64,000 bases of DNA from Sternotherus odoratus (GCA_032164245.1 JAVMKO010000007.1:3968001-4032000); one strand, 5' to 3'; shown: positions 1-12,765, numbered from the stretch's first letter. Notes: generated from the letters alone by a model not told the origin. Numbers and translations are program-made.

Positions 1-186
1 CTCCTACCGCTCTTGATGTCCGTGCAGGGATGCAGGTTTGCGTCAGCTGAGGATTTGGTCCTACATCTTTCGCTCTCCGTACCCTCGTGTTAATTCCTTG
101 TCAGATCTGTGAGGCTGAGATTTTTCAAGGCGACTGAAGGAACTTGGATGCTGCGTTCCCCGTGAAAGTGGTTGGGCCTCATTGTA

Positions 187-303
187 GAGTGACCAGCTGT
201 CCCAATTTTATAGGGACAGCCCCGTTTGGGTCTTTTTCTTATATAGGCTCCTATTATCCCCCATCCCCTGTCCTGATTTTTCACATTTGCTGTCTGGTCA
301 CAC
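187..303. mobile_element. Short MITE, TA-flanked
   Basis: Inverted ends GAGTGACCAG and CTGGTCACAC, flanked by TA on both sides (185-186 and 304-305), suggest a Tc1/mariner-like MITE of 117 bp. The rest of 1-990 holds nothing I recognise. Confidence 0.5.
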
Positions 304-991
304 TACTAACTCATTGGCTTGGCAGATTTCCCCATCATGGAATGGATCAGTTCTGTAGCTACAGCACTAAGAGACTGATCCAAAGTCCATTGAAGTCACG
401 GGGAGTCTTTCCATGGATTTCAATGGGCTTCATGATAGGCTCGAAGAGCATCCAGAAGTACTTTGACCTCTTCACGTCCTTATTTAGCCTCCCCTAACTC
501 CGCCTGTTTCTCGTGCACCATATTTTTTTAGCACAGTCCTGACCTCCTTGGTTTTTATAGTGCTGACTCATCAGCCACATAATCTTCCCCCCACCCCGCC
601 TCGTAATGTTCAGCCAGCTCGACTGATTGTCGCTCATGTTTCTGCCCTTTATTTCACTTCCCTGAGATTAATATTGCTGTTAAGCAGCTGCCTTACTTAG
701 CTGGTGCTATTTTTACACACTACACCCAATCTCACCGAAAGTCTCAAACTTGCCCTGCCGTTGCTTTGTGACATATTCGTTTTAACATTAGCGCCTGTGC
801 CTAAACAGGCATTAAATAGCTCACGGTCTGCATTAAATAGCTCCTGTGGCTTTGGTTTTAACCCACTCGTATTCCAAGCCGGACATACACCGGAAAGGGT
901 TTCCATGTCTGGTGCTTGTGCCGGAGACAGACTGCAGGAAATAGGGACACTGGGTTTTCAGACTGATGGGTGGGTAATCTAGAAGCTCTGA

Positions 992-1166
992 GCAACAGAT
1001 AGTTCAGTGGTTTGAGCATTGGTCTGCTAAGCCCAGAGTTGTAAGTTCAATCCTTAAAGGGGCCGTTTAGGGCTATGGGGCCAAAATGGGATTGGTCCTG
1101 CTTTAAGTAGGGGGTTGGACTAGATGATCTCTGGAGGTCCCTTCCAACCCTGATATTCTGTTCTAA
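992..1166 (+). mobile_element. Cry-type tRNA-derived SINE with CR1 tail
   Basis: The A box TAGTTCAGTGG (about 1000) and B box GTTCAATCC (about 1047) mark the tRNA-derived head. The 3' part GGTCCTGCTTTAAGTAGGGG ... TTCCAACCCTGATATTCT is a CR1 LINE end. This head/tail combination is the tortoise pol III SINE type and supports a cryptodiran turtle source. Confidence 0.8.
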
Positions 1167-1169
1167 GTT

Positions 1170-3010
1170 CTCCCCTTCTCCGGATGCCACTGATGATGGG
1201 AGTAGGTGAGTGATCAGCCTTAGCACTTTTCAAAAGGCAGCTATCAAAGGAGGGTCTAGTATCCACCTACTGCCCTATCTACTTGTTCCAAAGTGCTGCT
1301 GCATGTTCTGGGTCCCTGACCTTTAGTAGGGAGCTGAGCATAGTCTGTGTGATGCCTACTTGCTCATAGGCAGAACATATACAGGACCAATGTGATGTAA
1401 TGAGGATTGGGTTAGAGTTGCAAGCTGTCACTTTAAGATGGGAGGTTTCTGGGCTTACTTGTAGGGCTCTGCAGGGAAGCCTTGATCTGGGCCTCAGCAG
1501 TCAGTCTGCAAAGAGCCAGCCTAGAGCAAAGCGGTGGGAATTGCGCCTCGCTACCTCAAGGAGCAGCCTGTTTTGTCTCTTTCTGTTTTGGTTCCTTTGT
1601 ATTGTTGGCTTGAATTCTAGGCGTTCAAGCAGTGAAATGCTGCAACCTTCCAGCAGGAGTATTCTATGTGTTTTTAAATCTAAATTCTCTGTTTGTATGC
1701 CATGCATACAAATACAACACCCAGGAAGCATGCAGGAGATCTGAAAGCATATAATGCTCCAAAAGGGAGTTACTGCAGTGGTCGGGACCTTGTTGAAGGA
1801 ACAGAATGGCATGGCTGCATGACCAGTTGATAAGGGAGAGTGACTAAGGAGAAACAATGCTCTCTCGTTGGCTATATGCAAATCAGCCCCACCAAGTGAA
1901 ACCCCTAATGTTGCAGATTAATGGCTTTTGTGAGCAGAACATAACCGTAACATATGACTCTGTGTCACATCACAAAACACAGGGAGGATCACTTTGAACT
2001 GTAGAGATCCAAAGGGTTTATCACCAGTTACATCCATGAGCCCCCCCCCCCCCCCCACACACACACACAGAAGACAGCAGGTATGAGCTACTGTCAGCAC
2101 AGTACGATATTACTGTCCCTTTGAATGATCAGAGGCCCAAGGAGGCTGGGGACAAATGAATGCACGGGAGAATGGACAAAACCGCATAGGAAACACAGCT
2201 TGGTTCGGTGTGGCCATTTTAAGCATGTTAGAAATGTGGATGTGCAGGTTAAAAATTAAAAAAGGAAACTTCTTCAGAGTGGCTGGGCCAGTTGAGAAGG
2301 GATCACCCCCTTTATTGCCATGTGCGTGACAGCAGCACACAGAGGCCCCACCCATTATGCTAAGCACTGAACCGCCTCATTCTCCCCACAGATCAGGGGA
2401 CTTCATCACTTGCTGTTGGGCTCAGCTGGGCCTGTGCAGAAAAGTTCTGCTCTGAAGTGGATACAGACATGCAAAGAGGTCCTGCGTGTTCCATTCTCAA
2501 TGTCTTGACACGTGCCTATCTCTACCAGGAACACACTGTATCATTCGTACCCAAACACAAACACCTCTTTTTATTTGTCATTGCACGCCACAGGCTGGTG
2601 TGAGCGGATGTCAAATATTGTCAGCCCCAAGTGTTGAAAAGTCATGAGTGTCCCCCGCCCCACACCCACACAATCACTGAATTTTCAAAATAATCAGTTA
2701 TGAATTCTTTTCTATTTATCTATTTGCCTTGTGACTTTTGCCTGCCCAGATTCTCATCCTCACATAACTCCAGGAACTGGGGCTTTTTTTCAACTCTTGC
2801 AAGTCTTGGGGGACTGTAAGCTAAGCAACTGCTCCTTTTGTCCTTGTTTTCTTCTGCGTTCAGAGACCTAGATCTTTGTACGTTCCTTGTAAATGAACAA
2901 GATTGCATCAAAGAAAATACCAGATTCTGTCAATTTCTGCTTCAAACAGGAACGTTCCCCAGTGCCCTACTTTCAACTAGATGTTCAAGCAAAAAAGGGG
3001 GCAACATAAC
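1170..3010. other. Intergenic, no gene recognised; C/AC microsatellite at 2041-2069
   Basis: No exon or clear element is seen. A run of 16 C followed by (AC)n lies at 2041-2069. Confidence 0.5.
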
Positions 3011-3019
3011 ACTAAATCA

Positions 3020-3640
3020 GTAGTTCTCAATCAGGGGTACACGGTCTCCTGGAGGTATACAGAGGTCTTCCAGCAGGGGGTGTATCAACTCATCTCGATA
3101 TTTGCCTAGTTTTACAACAGTAAGCACTAGCGAAGTCAGTACAATCCAAAATTCCATACAAACAGTGACTTGTTTTTACCACTCTATATACAATACACTG
3201 CAATGTAAATACAATATTTATACTCCAATTAGGATTATCAAGCGATTTAAAAAATTAATCGCAATTAATCGCGCAATTAAAAAAATGACTCACAATCACG
3301 AGATGAATTGCTCTGTTAAACAATAATAGAATACCATTCAGTATTTTTTGGATGTTTTCTACTATTTCAAATATATTAATTTCAATTACAACATAGAATA
3401 CAAAGTGTTAGTGCTCACTTTATTTTTGATTACTAATCATTGCACTGTAAAAAACAAAAGCAATAGTATTTTTCAAGTCACCTACTACAAGTACTGTAGT
3501 GCAATCTCTTGAGAATGAAAGTTGAATTGACAAATGTAGACTTATGCACAAAAAATAACGGCATTCCAAAATAAAACAATGGAAAACTTTAGATCCTGCA
3601 AGTCCACTCAGTCCTACTTCAGCCAATCGCTCGGCCAAAC
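3020..3640. mobile_element. hAT-like MITE fragments
   Basis: A CAGTAGTTCTCAATCAGGGG end at 3018 starts one hAT-like element. From 3230 the ATTATCAAGCGATTTAAAAA and ATTAATCGC-type AT-rich repeats are typical of another vertebrate hAT family, apparently nested. Right boundaries are unclear. Confidence 0.5.
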
Positions 3641-3689
3641 AAGTTTGTTTACATTTGCAGTAGCTATAGAATGCTCCTTCGCAACTGAA

Positions 3690-4615
3690 GCCTAATTGCC
3701 TTACCTGTAAAGGGCTAAGAGAAGCTTCAACTGAGTCGGCTTCAGACCAGGAGATCCAATAGGAAGGCTGTACCTTTTCAAATTGGAAAAACTGCTGAGT
3801 GTGGGGTTGTTGTTTTTTCTTTGTCTCTAGAGCTGGAGAGAGGGGAAGGCAGCAATAAACTGTACGCTTTAAGCCAGGTATGGGAAATCATCAGCATCAC
3901 ACCTAGGGACTCTTGATTTGGAACTCCAAAGATCTAAGAAGCACAGGGAAAGTTAAAGCAAGATGCGATTAGGAACCTTTTTAGTTGTTTTGGTTTGTGG
4001 ATTCCTCTGTGCTAACCCCAGGTGCTTTTGTTAGGCTTGAATCAGAAAGGTAGCCTTGTTAGTCTGGAATAGCAGAGGTAACAAAGTCCTGTGGCACCTT
4101 AAAGACTAACTATAAAGTTTTGAAGCATAAGCTTTCGTGGGCTAATACCCACTTCGTCAGATGCAAGCAGTGGAAGTGTGTAACCTTTAAGCTGAACTCT
4201 ACGGAAGTTATTTTTGGGGTTTAATCCCTAAAGCCTGAGTTTTCAGATTTCTTTCTTTTTTTAATAAAATTTATCTTTTTTTAAAGAATCCTTTGATTCC
4301 AAAGTCCTTAGACAAGGGGTTGGTCTGTGATCACAGACTAAGTCAACTGGTTGGTATTTTACTCTCAAGCCTCCCCAGGAAAGGGGGTTAAGGGGCTTGG
4401 GGGGATATTTTGGGGCGATAGGGATTCCAAGTGACCTTTCCCTGCATATTTGTGAAAATCACTTGGTGGTGGTAGCAATATCTGTCCAAGGCAGAAGATT
4501 GTGCCTAGGAAGAGTTTTAACCTAAGCTTGTAGAGGATAAGCTTAGGGAGTCTTTCATGAGGGTCCCCAGATCTGTACTCTAGAGTTCAGCTTTGTTGGG
4601 GGGGGGTATGCCCTG
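3690..4615 (+). mobile_element. LTR-like block (possible solo LTR), interrupted by a Penelope-like end
   Basis: The block has an AATAAA (about 4263), a T-rich tract and unique GTGGTGGTAGCAATATCTG and GTTCAGCTTTG stretches that I recognise from a dispersed turtle repeat. No gag or pol is seen. A reverse Penelope-like 3' end interrupts it at about 4060-4175. Class assignment is uncertain. Confidence 0.4.
4060..4175 (-). mobile_element. Penelope-like element 3' end with hammerhead-like core
   Basis: The reverse strand reads CTGACGA (4160-4154), a GTGGG/CCCAC hairpin, GAAA (4136-4133), then AGTCTTTAAGGTGCCACAGG. The same 3' end occurs at 29861-30072 and 61590-61690, the last just after a GIY-YIG fragment. 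Confidence 0.65.
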
Positions 4616-4619
4616 ACAA

Positions 4620-4950
4620 TGTGATGCTATGGCAGTGTCCTATTTACATAAGATAACCAATAATAGTGGAGTAATAAATGATTAATGAAAGTTTTAAGCA
4701 TGTAACAACCACGAGTAGTATGTATTAGAGGCACATTGGGGAAGGCGTCAGGTGACTATAAGCAGCCTATCAGCCTCACAATTGACTAACCAGTTATTAC
4801 AACAGCTATTCATTGATAAAAGGTCAATAATCTATTTATAAATATATAAGCTAAATGTGAACCAATTCTTAATATACTATAGGACCACCCAGTTTTTCTG
4901 CTGTGGCACTAGGTTTTTTTCAGAGGCACCTTGGGTGTTTTCACAATGCT
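4620..4950. other. Intergenic, nothing recognised
   Basis: AT-rich single-copy-looking sequence upstream of the LINE; no exon or repeat identified. Confidence 0.4.
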
Positions 4951-4954
4951 CCGA

Positions 4955-7922
4955 CTAAGATGGGTGAACTAGAGTGCCTCGTGTTAGAGGAGGATATTGA
5001 CATAATAGGTATCACAGAAACATGGTGGACTGAGGACAATCAATGGGACACAATCATTCCAGGGTATAAAATATATCGGAAGGACAGGATAGGTCGTGGG
5101 GGCGGGGGAGTGGCACTTTATGTAAAAGATAGTGTAGAATCAAATGAAGTAAAAATCTTAAATGAATCCACATGTTCCATAGAATCACTATGGATAGTAA
5201 TTCCATGCTCTAATAAGAACATAACAATAGGGCTCTATTATCGACCACCTGATCAGGACAGTGATAGGGATGACGAAATGCTAAGGGAGATTAGAGAGGC
5301 TGTCAAAATAAAGAACCCAATAATAGTGGGAGACTTCAATTATCCCAACATTGACTGGGTACATGTCACCTCGGGACGAAATGCAGAGATGAAATTTCTT
5401 GATACTTTAAATGACTGCTTCTTGGAGCAGCTGGTACAGGAACCCACAAGGGTAGAGGCAACTCTGGATTTAGTCCTGAGTGGAGCGCAGGATCTGGTTC
5501 AAGAGGTAACTATAAAAGGACCGCTGGGAAATAGTGACCATAATATAATAACATTTAACATTCCTATGGTGGGAATAACACCTCAGAAGCCCAACACTGG
5601 GGCATTTAATTTCAAAAAGGGGAACTATGAAAGAATGAGGGGGTTAGTTAAAAGGAAATTAAAAGGTAAAGTGACTAAAGTGAAATCCCTGCAAGCTGCA
5701 TGGACTCTCTTCAAAGATACCATAATAAAGGCCCAACTCAAATGTATACCCCAAATTAAAAAACAACGCCAGAAAACTAAAAAAGAGTCACCGTGGCTTA
5801 ACAGCCAAGTAAAAGAAGCAGTGAGAGAGAAAAAGGCATCTTTTAAAAAGTGGAAGTCTAATCCTAGTGAGGTAAATAGAAAGGAGCATAAGCACTGCCA
5901 AATAAAGTGTAAGAATGTAATAAGAAAAGCTAAAATGGAGTTTGAAGAGCAGCTAGCCAAAAACTCAAAAGGTAATAACAAAATGTTTTTTAAATATGTC
6001 AGAAGCAGGAAGCCTGCTAAACAACCAGTGGGGCCCCTGGATGACAGAGATACAAAAGGAGCACTTAAAGATGACAGAGTCATTGCAGAGAAATTAAATG
6101 AATTCTTTGCTTCAGTCTTCACGGCTGAGGACATTAGGGAGATTCCTAAACCTGAGCTGTCTTTTGTAGGTGACGAATCTGAGGTATTGTCACAAATTGA
6201 AGTATCAGTAGAGGAGGTTCTGGAACTCATTGATAAACTTAACTGTAACAAGTCACCGGGACCAGATGGCATTCACCCAAGAGTTCTGAAAGAACTCAAA
6301 TGTGAAATTGCGGCACTATTAACGAGGGTTTGTAACCTATCCTTTAAATCGGCTACTGTGCCCAGTGACTGGAAGATAGCTAATGTAACGCCAATATTTA
6401 AAAAGGGCTCTAGAGGTGATCCTGGCAATTACAGACCAGTCAGTCTAACGTCCGTACCGGGAAAATTAGTTGAAACAATAGTAAAGAATAAAATTGTCAG
6501 ACACATAGAAGAGCATAAATTGTTGGGCAAAAGTCAACATGGTTTCTGCAAAGGGAAATCGTGTCTTACTAATCTATTAGAGTTCTTTGAAGGGGTCAGC
6601 AAACATGTGGACAAGGGGGATCCGGTGGACATAGTGTACTTAGATTTCCAGAAAGCCTTTGACAAGGTCCCTCACCAAAGGCTCTTACATAAATTAAGCT
6701 GCCATGGGATAAGAGGGAAGATCCTCTCATGGATTGAAAACTGGTTAAAAGACAGGGAACAAAGGGTAGGGATAAATGGAACTTTTTCAGAATGGAGAGG
6801 GGTAACTAGTGGTGTTCCCCAAGGGTCAGTCCTGGGGCCGATCCTATTCAACTTATTTATAAATGATTTGGAGGAAGGGGTAAACAGTGATGTGGCAAAG
6901 TTTGCAGATGATACTAAACTGCTCAAAGTAGTAAGGACCAAAGCAGACTGTGAAGAACTTCAAAAAGATCTCACTAAACTAAGTGATTGGGCAACAAAAT
7001 GGCAAATGAAATTTAATGTGGATAAATGTAAAGTAATGCACATTGGAAAAAATAACCCCAACTATACATACAATATGATGGGGGCTAATTTAGCTACAAC
7101 CAATCAGGAAAAAGACCTGGGAGTCATTGTGGATAGTTCTCTGAAGGCATCCACGCAGTGTGCAGCGGCAGTCAAAAAAGCAAACAGGATGTTAGGAATC
7201 ATTAAAAAAGGGATAGAGAATAAGTCGGAGAATATCTTATTGCCCTTATACAAATCCATGGTGCGCCCACATCTTGAATACTGCGTACAAATGTGGTCTC
7301 CTCATCTCAAAAAGGATATACTGGCACTAGAAAAGGTTCAGAGAAGGGCAACTAAAATGATTAGGGGTTTGGAACGGGTCCCATATGAAGAGAGATTAAG
7401 GAGGCTAGGACTTTTTAGCTTGGAAAAGAGGAGACTAAGGGGGGATATGATAGAGGTATATAAAATTATGAGTGGAGTGGAGGAAGTGAATAAGGAAAAG
7501 TTATTTACTTGTTCCCAAAATAGAAGAACTAGGGGCCATTCAATGAAATTGGCGTGCAGCAGGTTTAAAACAAATAAAAGGAAGTTCTTCTTCACACAGC
7601 GCACAGTCAACCTGTGGAACTCCTTACCTGAGGAGGCTGTGAAGGCTAGGACTATAACAGGGTTTAAAAGAGAGCTGGATAAATTCATGGAGGCTAAGTC
7701 CATAAATGGCTATTAGCCGGGATGGGTAAGGAATGGTGTCCCTAGCCTCTGTCTGTCAGAGGGGGGTGATGGATGGCAGGAGAGAGATCGCTCGATCATA
7801 CCTGTTAGGTTCACTCACTCCGGGGCACCTGGCATTGGCCACTGTCGGTAGACAGGATGCTGGGCTAGATGGACCTTTGGTCTGACCCAGTATGGCCGTT
7901 CTTATGTTCTTATGTTCTTATT
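4955..7922 (+). mobile_element. CR1-clade (L3-like) LINE, 5'-truncated, intact ORF2
   Basis: One open frame to TAG at 7714-7716 covers most of an AP endonuclease (ITETWW, GLYYRPPDQD, VGDFNYPNIDW, GNSDHNIITF), a full reverse transcriptase (SPGPDGIHPRVLK, VDIVYLDFQKAFDKV, GVPQGSVLGPILF, FADDTKL) and the CR1-type C-terminus (FFTQRTVNLWNSLPEEAV). About 15-20 residues at the endonuclease start are missing: similarity begins near MGELECL at 4958, and the upstream GTG-initiated codons are flanking DNA. The 3' UTR ends in ATGTTCTT-type short repeats (7904-7922), as in CR1-clade elements. There are no stops or frameshifts, so the insertion is young. It belongs to a retrotransposon and is not a host gene. 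Confidence 0.92.
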
Positions 7923-8021
7923 AGTTTCTTAGTTCTTTACAATGTTTTTGCTCACTGTAAAATGTCGGTACATTCTGTGTTTCAACTGAATTTTTATTAC
8001 TTTGTACTAAGCTAACTCATA

Positions 8022-8222
8022 CCACGCTGTTCTTCCATCGATCTCAAAGCGCTTTTACATTATCCCCATTTACACGTGGGGAAACTGAGGTACGGGACGG
8101 CGACGTGACTTGGCCAAGGTGAGCCAGCAGGCCAGTAACAGAACTGGGGCTAAAAACCAGGATCTCCTCAATCACAGTCCTGTGCTCTATCAACTAGGCT
8201 ACACTGCTTCCACGTAGTTGGA
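8022..8222 (-). mobile_element. MIR-like SINE
   Basis: CATTTACACGTGGGGAAACT, GACTTGGCCAAGGTGAGCCA and GTGCTCTATCAACTAGGC are reverse-oriented matches to the MIR/CORE SINE pattern (tRNA head at the right end). Confidence 0.55.
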
Positions 8223-9259
8223 GGGAGGTGGCGGAGGTGATAGCTCTTGGACTAAAAGACCAGTTGTCCTGGGCTGAGCTTGTCTAAGTAAGAAATGATG
8301 TATTTACAGAAAAAAGCAAAAGAGAAATCCTGTTACAATCTGACAGGTGCACACAGCATAGGCACAGCCGTGAGGGTACAGGTCTGTAGACCGGCACATT
8401 CCACAAAACATTTCATCCAGAACGGTTTGTGTAACACACAAGAAACCGTGAACTTTTTGACCCCCTGCAATGGAAGTGGGGAGGCAGCATGGTCAGTGGA
8501 TGGGGGCCCTGCTTAGGAGACCTGGGTCTGTTGTAAGCTCTGCCTGTTGTGGGATCTTGGCAGGGCATTATACCCGCTGTCATAGGCAGTTGGACTAGTC
8601 TTGGCAGTTAAAACAACAGCCCATGCTAGCAGATTGGATGCTGTGCCAAGGTGGAACCCGAGTGAAACTGGGAAGGGAAAAACTTGCCATATCTTGTCCG
8701 TATAGGCAAAGGAATGTAAAATCATTGTTGTTATGGCTGTGTGTTTACCGACCGGTGTGTAACCTAACTGGAAACAATTAAAACAATTCCAGAGTGGCTG
8801 GCAAAGGACTTGGGGCTGCCTTTAATCCTGCGGTGGTCCCCGGCCCCACAGTGCCATCTCGTGGTCAACGTGCAGATGACGTGTTTCAAGAGCTCATCTC
8901 ACCCTGTATGATATCCCATGAAAGGCCCCTGTTCGGACACGGCTCAGAAAGACAAAGCCCTGGCAAATTCAGCTCAGCTACATTTTCCATTTATCCTCGG
9001 GATGTGGTTGTAATTTTCATTGTGCAAAACCAATGGGCTGTAAAAACCAATCCGATTGTAACATTTAGGCAAGACGGTGCGTCCCAAAGTACTGAGCAGA
9101 TTCTCCCTCCGTTCCTTATCACCCCATTACGACAGCATCCCGTACAGAACCCCTGTGAGGGAGGGAAAAACAAAAATCACAGAGGGACTACCCTGCCATC
9201 AGGAGGAGTAGGTGGTAGCACCATGAACCCACCCAAGCTACCCCTCCCACCCCAGACTC

Positions 9260-9387
9260 TGGGTGTATACTGGAGAGGCTGCCATGGCTCACTGCAGCTT
9301 CACTACTATTATTACTCGGGCCAGCTAGATCAAAGGTGGCTTAAGTAGGTCTACATCCACCTCTGACTGCAGTGTAGACATACCCCA
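9260..9387. mobile_element. Small MITE with GTAGACATACCC-type end
   Basis: The right end CAGTGTAGACATACCCC matches the MITE ends at 13.1, 19.05 and 19.4 kb; the left end is decayed. A reverse tRNA-SINE-like piece (GAATTGAACC, CTCTAACCATTGG) follows at 9418-9485. Confidence 0.4.
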
Positions 9388-10344
9388 GTGTCTCAAGGTC
9401 ACACCGGCCGTGTGTGGCAGAGGAAGGAATTGAACCAGACCTCTCGAGTCGCTGGCTAGCACTCTAACCATTGGCCCACCCTTCCTCACCAGAGTGCAGA
9501 GATTATTCACTAATGCACTCTCCCCACCACCACCCTGTAACGTCCACATAACCCCCCCCCCCAAATCAATGGAAGGCTCAACACTGACTTCAGTAGCATT
9601 CAGTTAGGCCCATCCTGGTTTACAAAGAGAAGATGTTGGCCTAGACATGAAGGCTCAGGACTGTGAATGGGTTTCTGGCCATGCAGTGCTCCTCTTCACC
9701 CTGACACGTCCTCTCCATGAGGAGCCTGCTGCTTGTTCACTCTGGTCCTATTGCTGGCCCTGCATTTACCTTCATGAAACTGGATTTAGAAGTGAACACA
9801 ATGCGCTAGGTTATGTTGCACTGTGAGAGTCCGAGGCCCTGTCTGCAAAGAGTCCTGCTCAACAGAGATAAACAAGCAGTAAGCTTTATACAGGTGAGAC
9901 TTTGCTGTTTTCGTTGTTGCTGGCTGAATAACTTGCACTGGAGAAACTTGGGGTAAACCTCCAGGACCCTCCAAAACTGGTGTCAAAATCGGAACTAGGC
10001 CATTTGAACTGAACAAAAGACCTTCCTAAATCAGGCCTCTAAATCAGTAGCTAGGCAACTAAATAAGTGTCCTGGTTTTCCAAGGTGCTAAGCTCTGACA
10101 CTGATGAAAAATGTGGCCTAAGCTTTCATATTTTTCTGAAATAACATCTTTAATTCTTAAAGCTGCCAAGGAAGCCTTCTGAATGTGTTCTACTGCAGCC
10201 CTGCCTCCTTCACAGGATAGAGGTGAATGAGGTCGATGGTTGCAAGCAAAGAGAGGATGTTCTCTTCTCTTCTGGATATGGTACTGCACTGAAACCCAGA
10301 AGGGCTGCATTCTACTCCTGACACAGACGTCTTATATGATATGG

Positions 10345-11130
10345 CGGGGAGGGTAAACTGCGGCCTGTGGGCCAGATCTGGCCTGTCAGGGTTTTCAGTC
10401 TGGCCTGTGGAATTGCCAGCCCCATGGCACAGCAGGCTCCCTGTCTGCCCCAGCCCCGCGTCACTCCCAGAAGTAGCTGGCACCACGTTCCTGCGGCCCC
10501 TGGGCGGGAGGGGGCAGAGGGCTCTGCGCGCTGCCCTGGCCTATAGGCACCCCTATAGGGAATCCCGGCCAATGGGAGCTTTGGGGGTGGTACCCACAGG
10601 CAAGGGCAGTGCGCGGCAGAGCTGCCTGACCCACCCCCGCCCCCAGGAACCACTGCCGGACATGCTGGCCACGTTCAGGAGCAGTGCAGAGCCATGGCAG
10701 ACAGGAAACCTGCCTTAGCCCCACTGCCAGCCCAGAGCCGCTCGAGGTAAGCACCCTTCCTGCACCCCACCCCCCTGCCATGAGCCCTCTCCTGCACCCG
10801 GACCTCTGCTGCACCCCACACTCCCTCCTGCACCCCACCCCCCTGCCATGAGCCCTCTCCTGCACCCGGACCTCTGCTGCACCCCACACTCCCTCCTGCA
10901 CCCCACCCCCCTGCCATGAGCCCTCTCCTGCACCCGGACCTCTGCTGCACCCCACACTCCCTCCTGCACCCCACCCCCCTGCCATGAGCCCTCTCCTGCA
11001 CCCGGACCTCTGCTGCACCCCACACTCCCTCCTGCACCCCAACCCCCTGCCCCAGCCTTACATTCATGGCCCTGCATGTAATTTCCCCACCCAGATGTGG
11101 TCCTCGGGCCAAACGGTTTGCCCACCCCTG
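10345..11130. mobile_element. hAT MITE with 68-bp tandem repeats
   Basis: Ends CGGGGAGGGTAAACTGCGG and GGTTTGCCCACCCCTG are inverted. Flanks TGATATGG (10337-10344) and TGATAGGG (11131-11138) are an 8-bp duplication with one mismatch. Inside, a 68-bp unit (CCATGAGCCCTCTCCTGCA...) is repeated four times, with the CCATGAG word at 10778, 10846, 10914 and 10982. Same family as 13286-14032. Confidence 0.8.
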
Positions 11131-11139
11131 TGATAGGGT

Positions 11140-12240
11140 CATGCTTGACTTTGCAACTTTAATATTCTTTTAATAAAGTGTTTTGTACATAATACATACA
11201 GATGCTAGATAGAAAAAAAACTTCTCAGATATTCCAGAGGCTGAGTGTAAATAAAGCTTTTTTTTTTTAAACAGGAGCCTATTAAGAGATGAGCAAACCA
11301 ACTACATTACAAACGGTCATTTAAAACTGTGTTTAGTAGACTTATTTCCACAGATACCTGGAAGCAAGGGATCGGTATTCTTAAAAACCATTCAACAGAG
11401 AATGTAGTGCAGTTAGAACTTTATCATAACATTGCTTTTCTTCCAACTTCTTCAGTATGTGTATAAGCTTTAGTGATGCTCCACTATTTTTGTAATGTTT
11501 GGTTTCTTACAAAGATGGCTGTTAGAGAAACTGCTAAAAAATGTTATCAAATCTGGCCAACAAGATTGGGGAACGTTTAAAAAAAATGGAAAATATTTAA
11601 TTTACAGTCTGTTTAGTTTGAGAGAGGAAGTATCATTATTACATTGAGTAGAGCAGGCAGCTGGATCCCAAGATGCATTAGGCCGGGTTACTCTCCAGGC
11701 ATGACCATTTGCTTCACACGTCTCCGGAGAAGTAGCTGAATCCACGTGCTATACTTCATTGCTCAGGACAGCAGATGGAAGGACTGTGTTGGGGTGGACA
11801 GTCCATGTCTTAAGGCCCACACAGAGATGCCCCTTGTGCGGTTCTTCCCAATCCACTGTCATAAAGGCAGACGGGAGACCACTCACTATATCGCCATGTT
11901 TCTTGGAAGGCAGACACAGGGCAGATGACTGGTAAAAGGCATCACACACGTGGTAAGTGTGCAGCACCTAGAGCCTTCAAGATCCCTCGGTAGGTTCCTC
12001 TAATGCCTCGCATGAGTACGTGTTTGGCTGAATCTCCCACGGGTGCCACCCCATCTCAGCACCCTGTGTGCAGGAGAGAGCCCAGTCCTTTACCAGGGCC
12101 CACGCTGCACCGCAATGAACACAGTCATTCTTCTAGTGTATGTCTTTAATTACCTTCTTAATCATCGATTCCGTGTTAGATTTCTAAGTGAGTCGCTCCA
12201 TGGTTCTCCTACTTTCTGCTTAGTTCATCGCTCTGAGGCG
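11140..12240. other. Intergenic, nothing recognised
   Basis: AT-rich then mixed sequence; no exon, RNA gene or clear repeat is seen. Confidence 0.4.
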
Positions 12241-12254
12241 GCCTGATCATTCTA

Positions 12255-12765
12255 GCATTAACCCTCCGTGGCAGGGCAGGGGCAAAACCCCTTGAATGCC
12301 CTGCCCCTGCTGGCTAAATCCTGCTTTCTGGCAGGAGGGCCAGGGGCTCCATACAGTCAGCAGGGAGCCCAGCTGTGGGCCCTGAGGAGGGCTGGCTCAC
12401 CACAGTAGGCTGGGCTAAGTGGTCGCAGCTGGGGCTGAAGACTGAGAGGGCTAGAAAAGCCCTGAGCTAAACTCAGTTGGGAGGCGAGCCAAGGAGGGGG
12501 ACAGGAGGCTTCAGTGCTGTCTTCTCACCACAGGCAGGGAACCTCAGGGGCCTGGAGACCCTGGAACAAGGTAGAAGGAGGGTAGTTGGGGGATCAAGGG
12601 CCCACCTGGTGGCACTGGAGCCTTTGGACTGCGCTGTAAATAAAAGGCACTTGGGTGAAGCACCAGAGGAAGGAGTGCGGACTCGCTTGTACCAGCCAAA
12701 GCACAGGGGAGAAAGAACGAAAACTGTGTGGACCCTGTGACACCCTCCTCACAGCTTATAGAAGA
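12255..12765 (+). mobile_element. Possible LTR-like repeat
   Basis: GC-moderate block with ATAAA near its 3' part (about 12640) and terminal GTGACACCCTCCTCACA. The look is LTR-like, but no terminal repeats or coding parts are seen. Confidence 0.25.

Noticed and set aside
4903..4957. GTG start of the LINE frame as the true ORF start
   Set aside because: The first 18 or so codons do not resemble the endonuclease N-terminus; similarity begins near MGELECL, so this is flanking DNA.
10461..11142. Minus-strand frames with repeated Gly-rich blocks
   Set aside because: Translation of the 68-bp tandem repeat in a hAT MITE.
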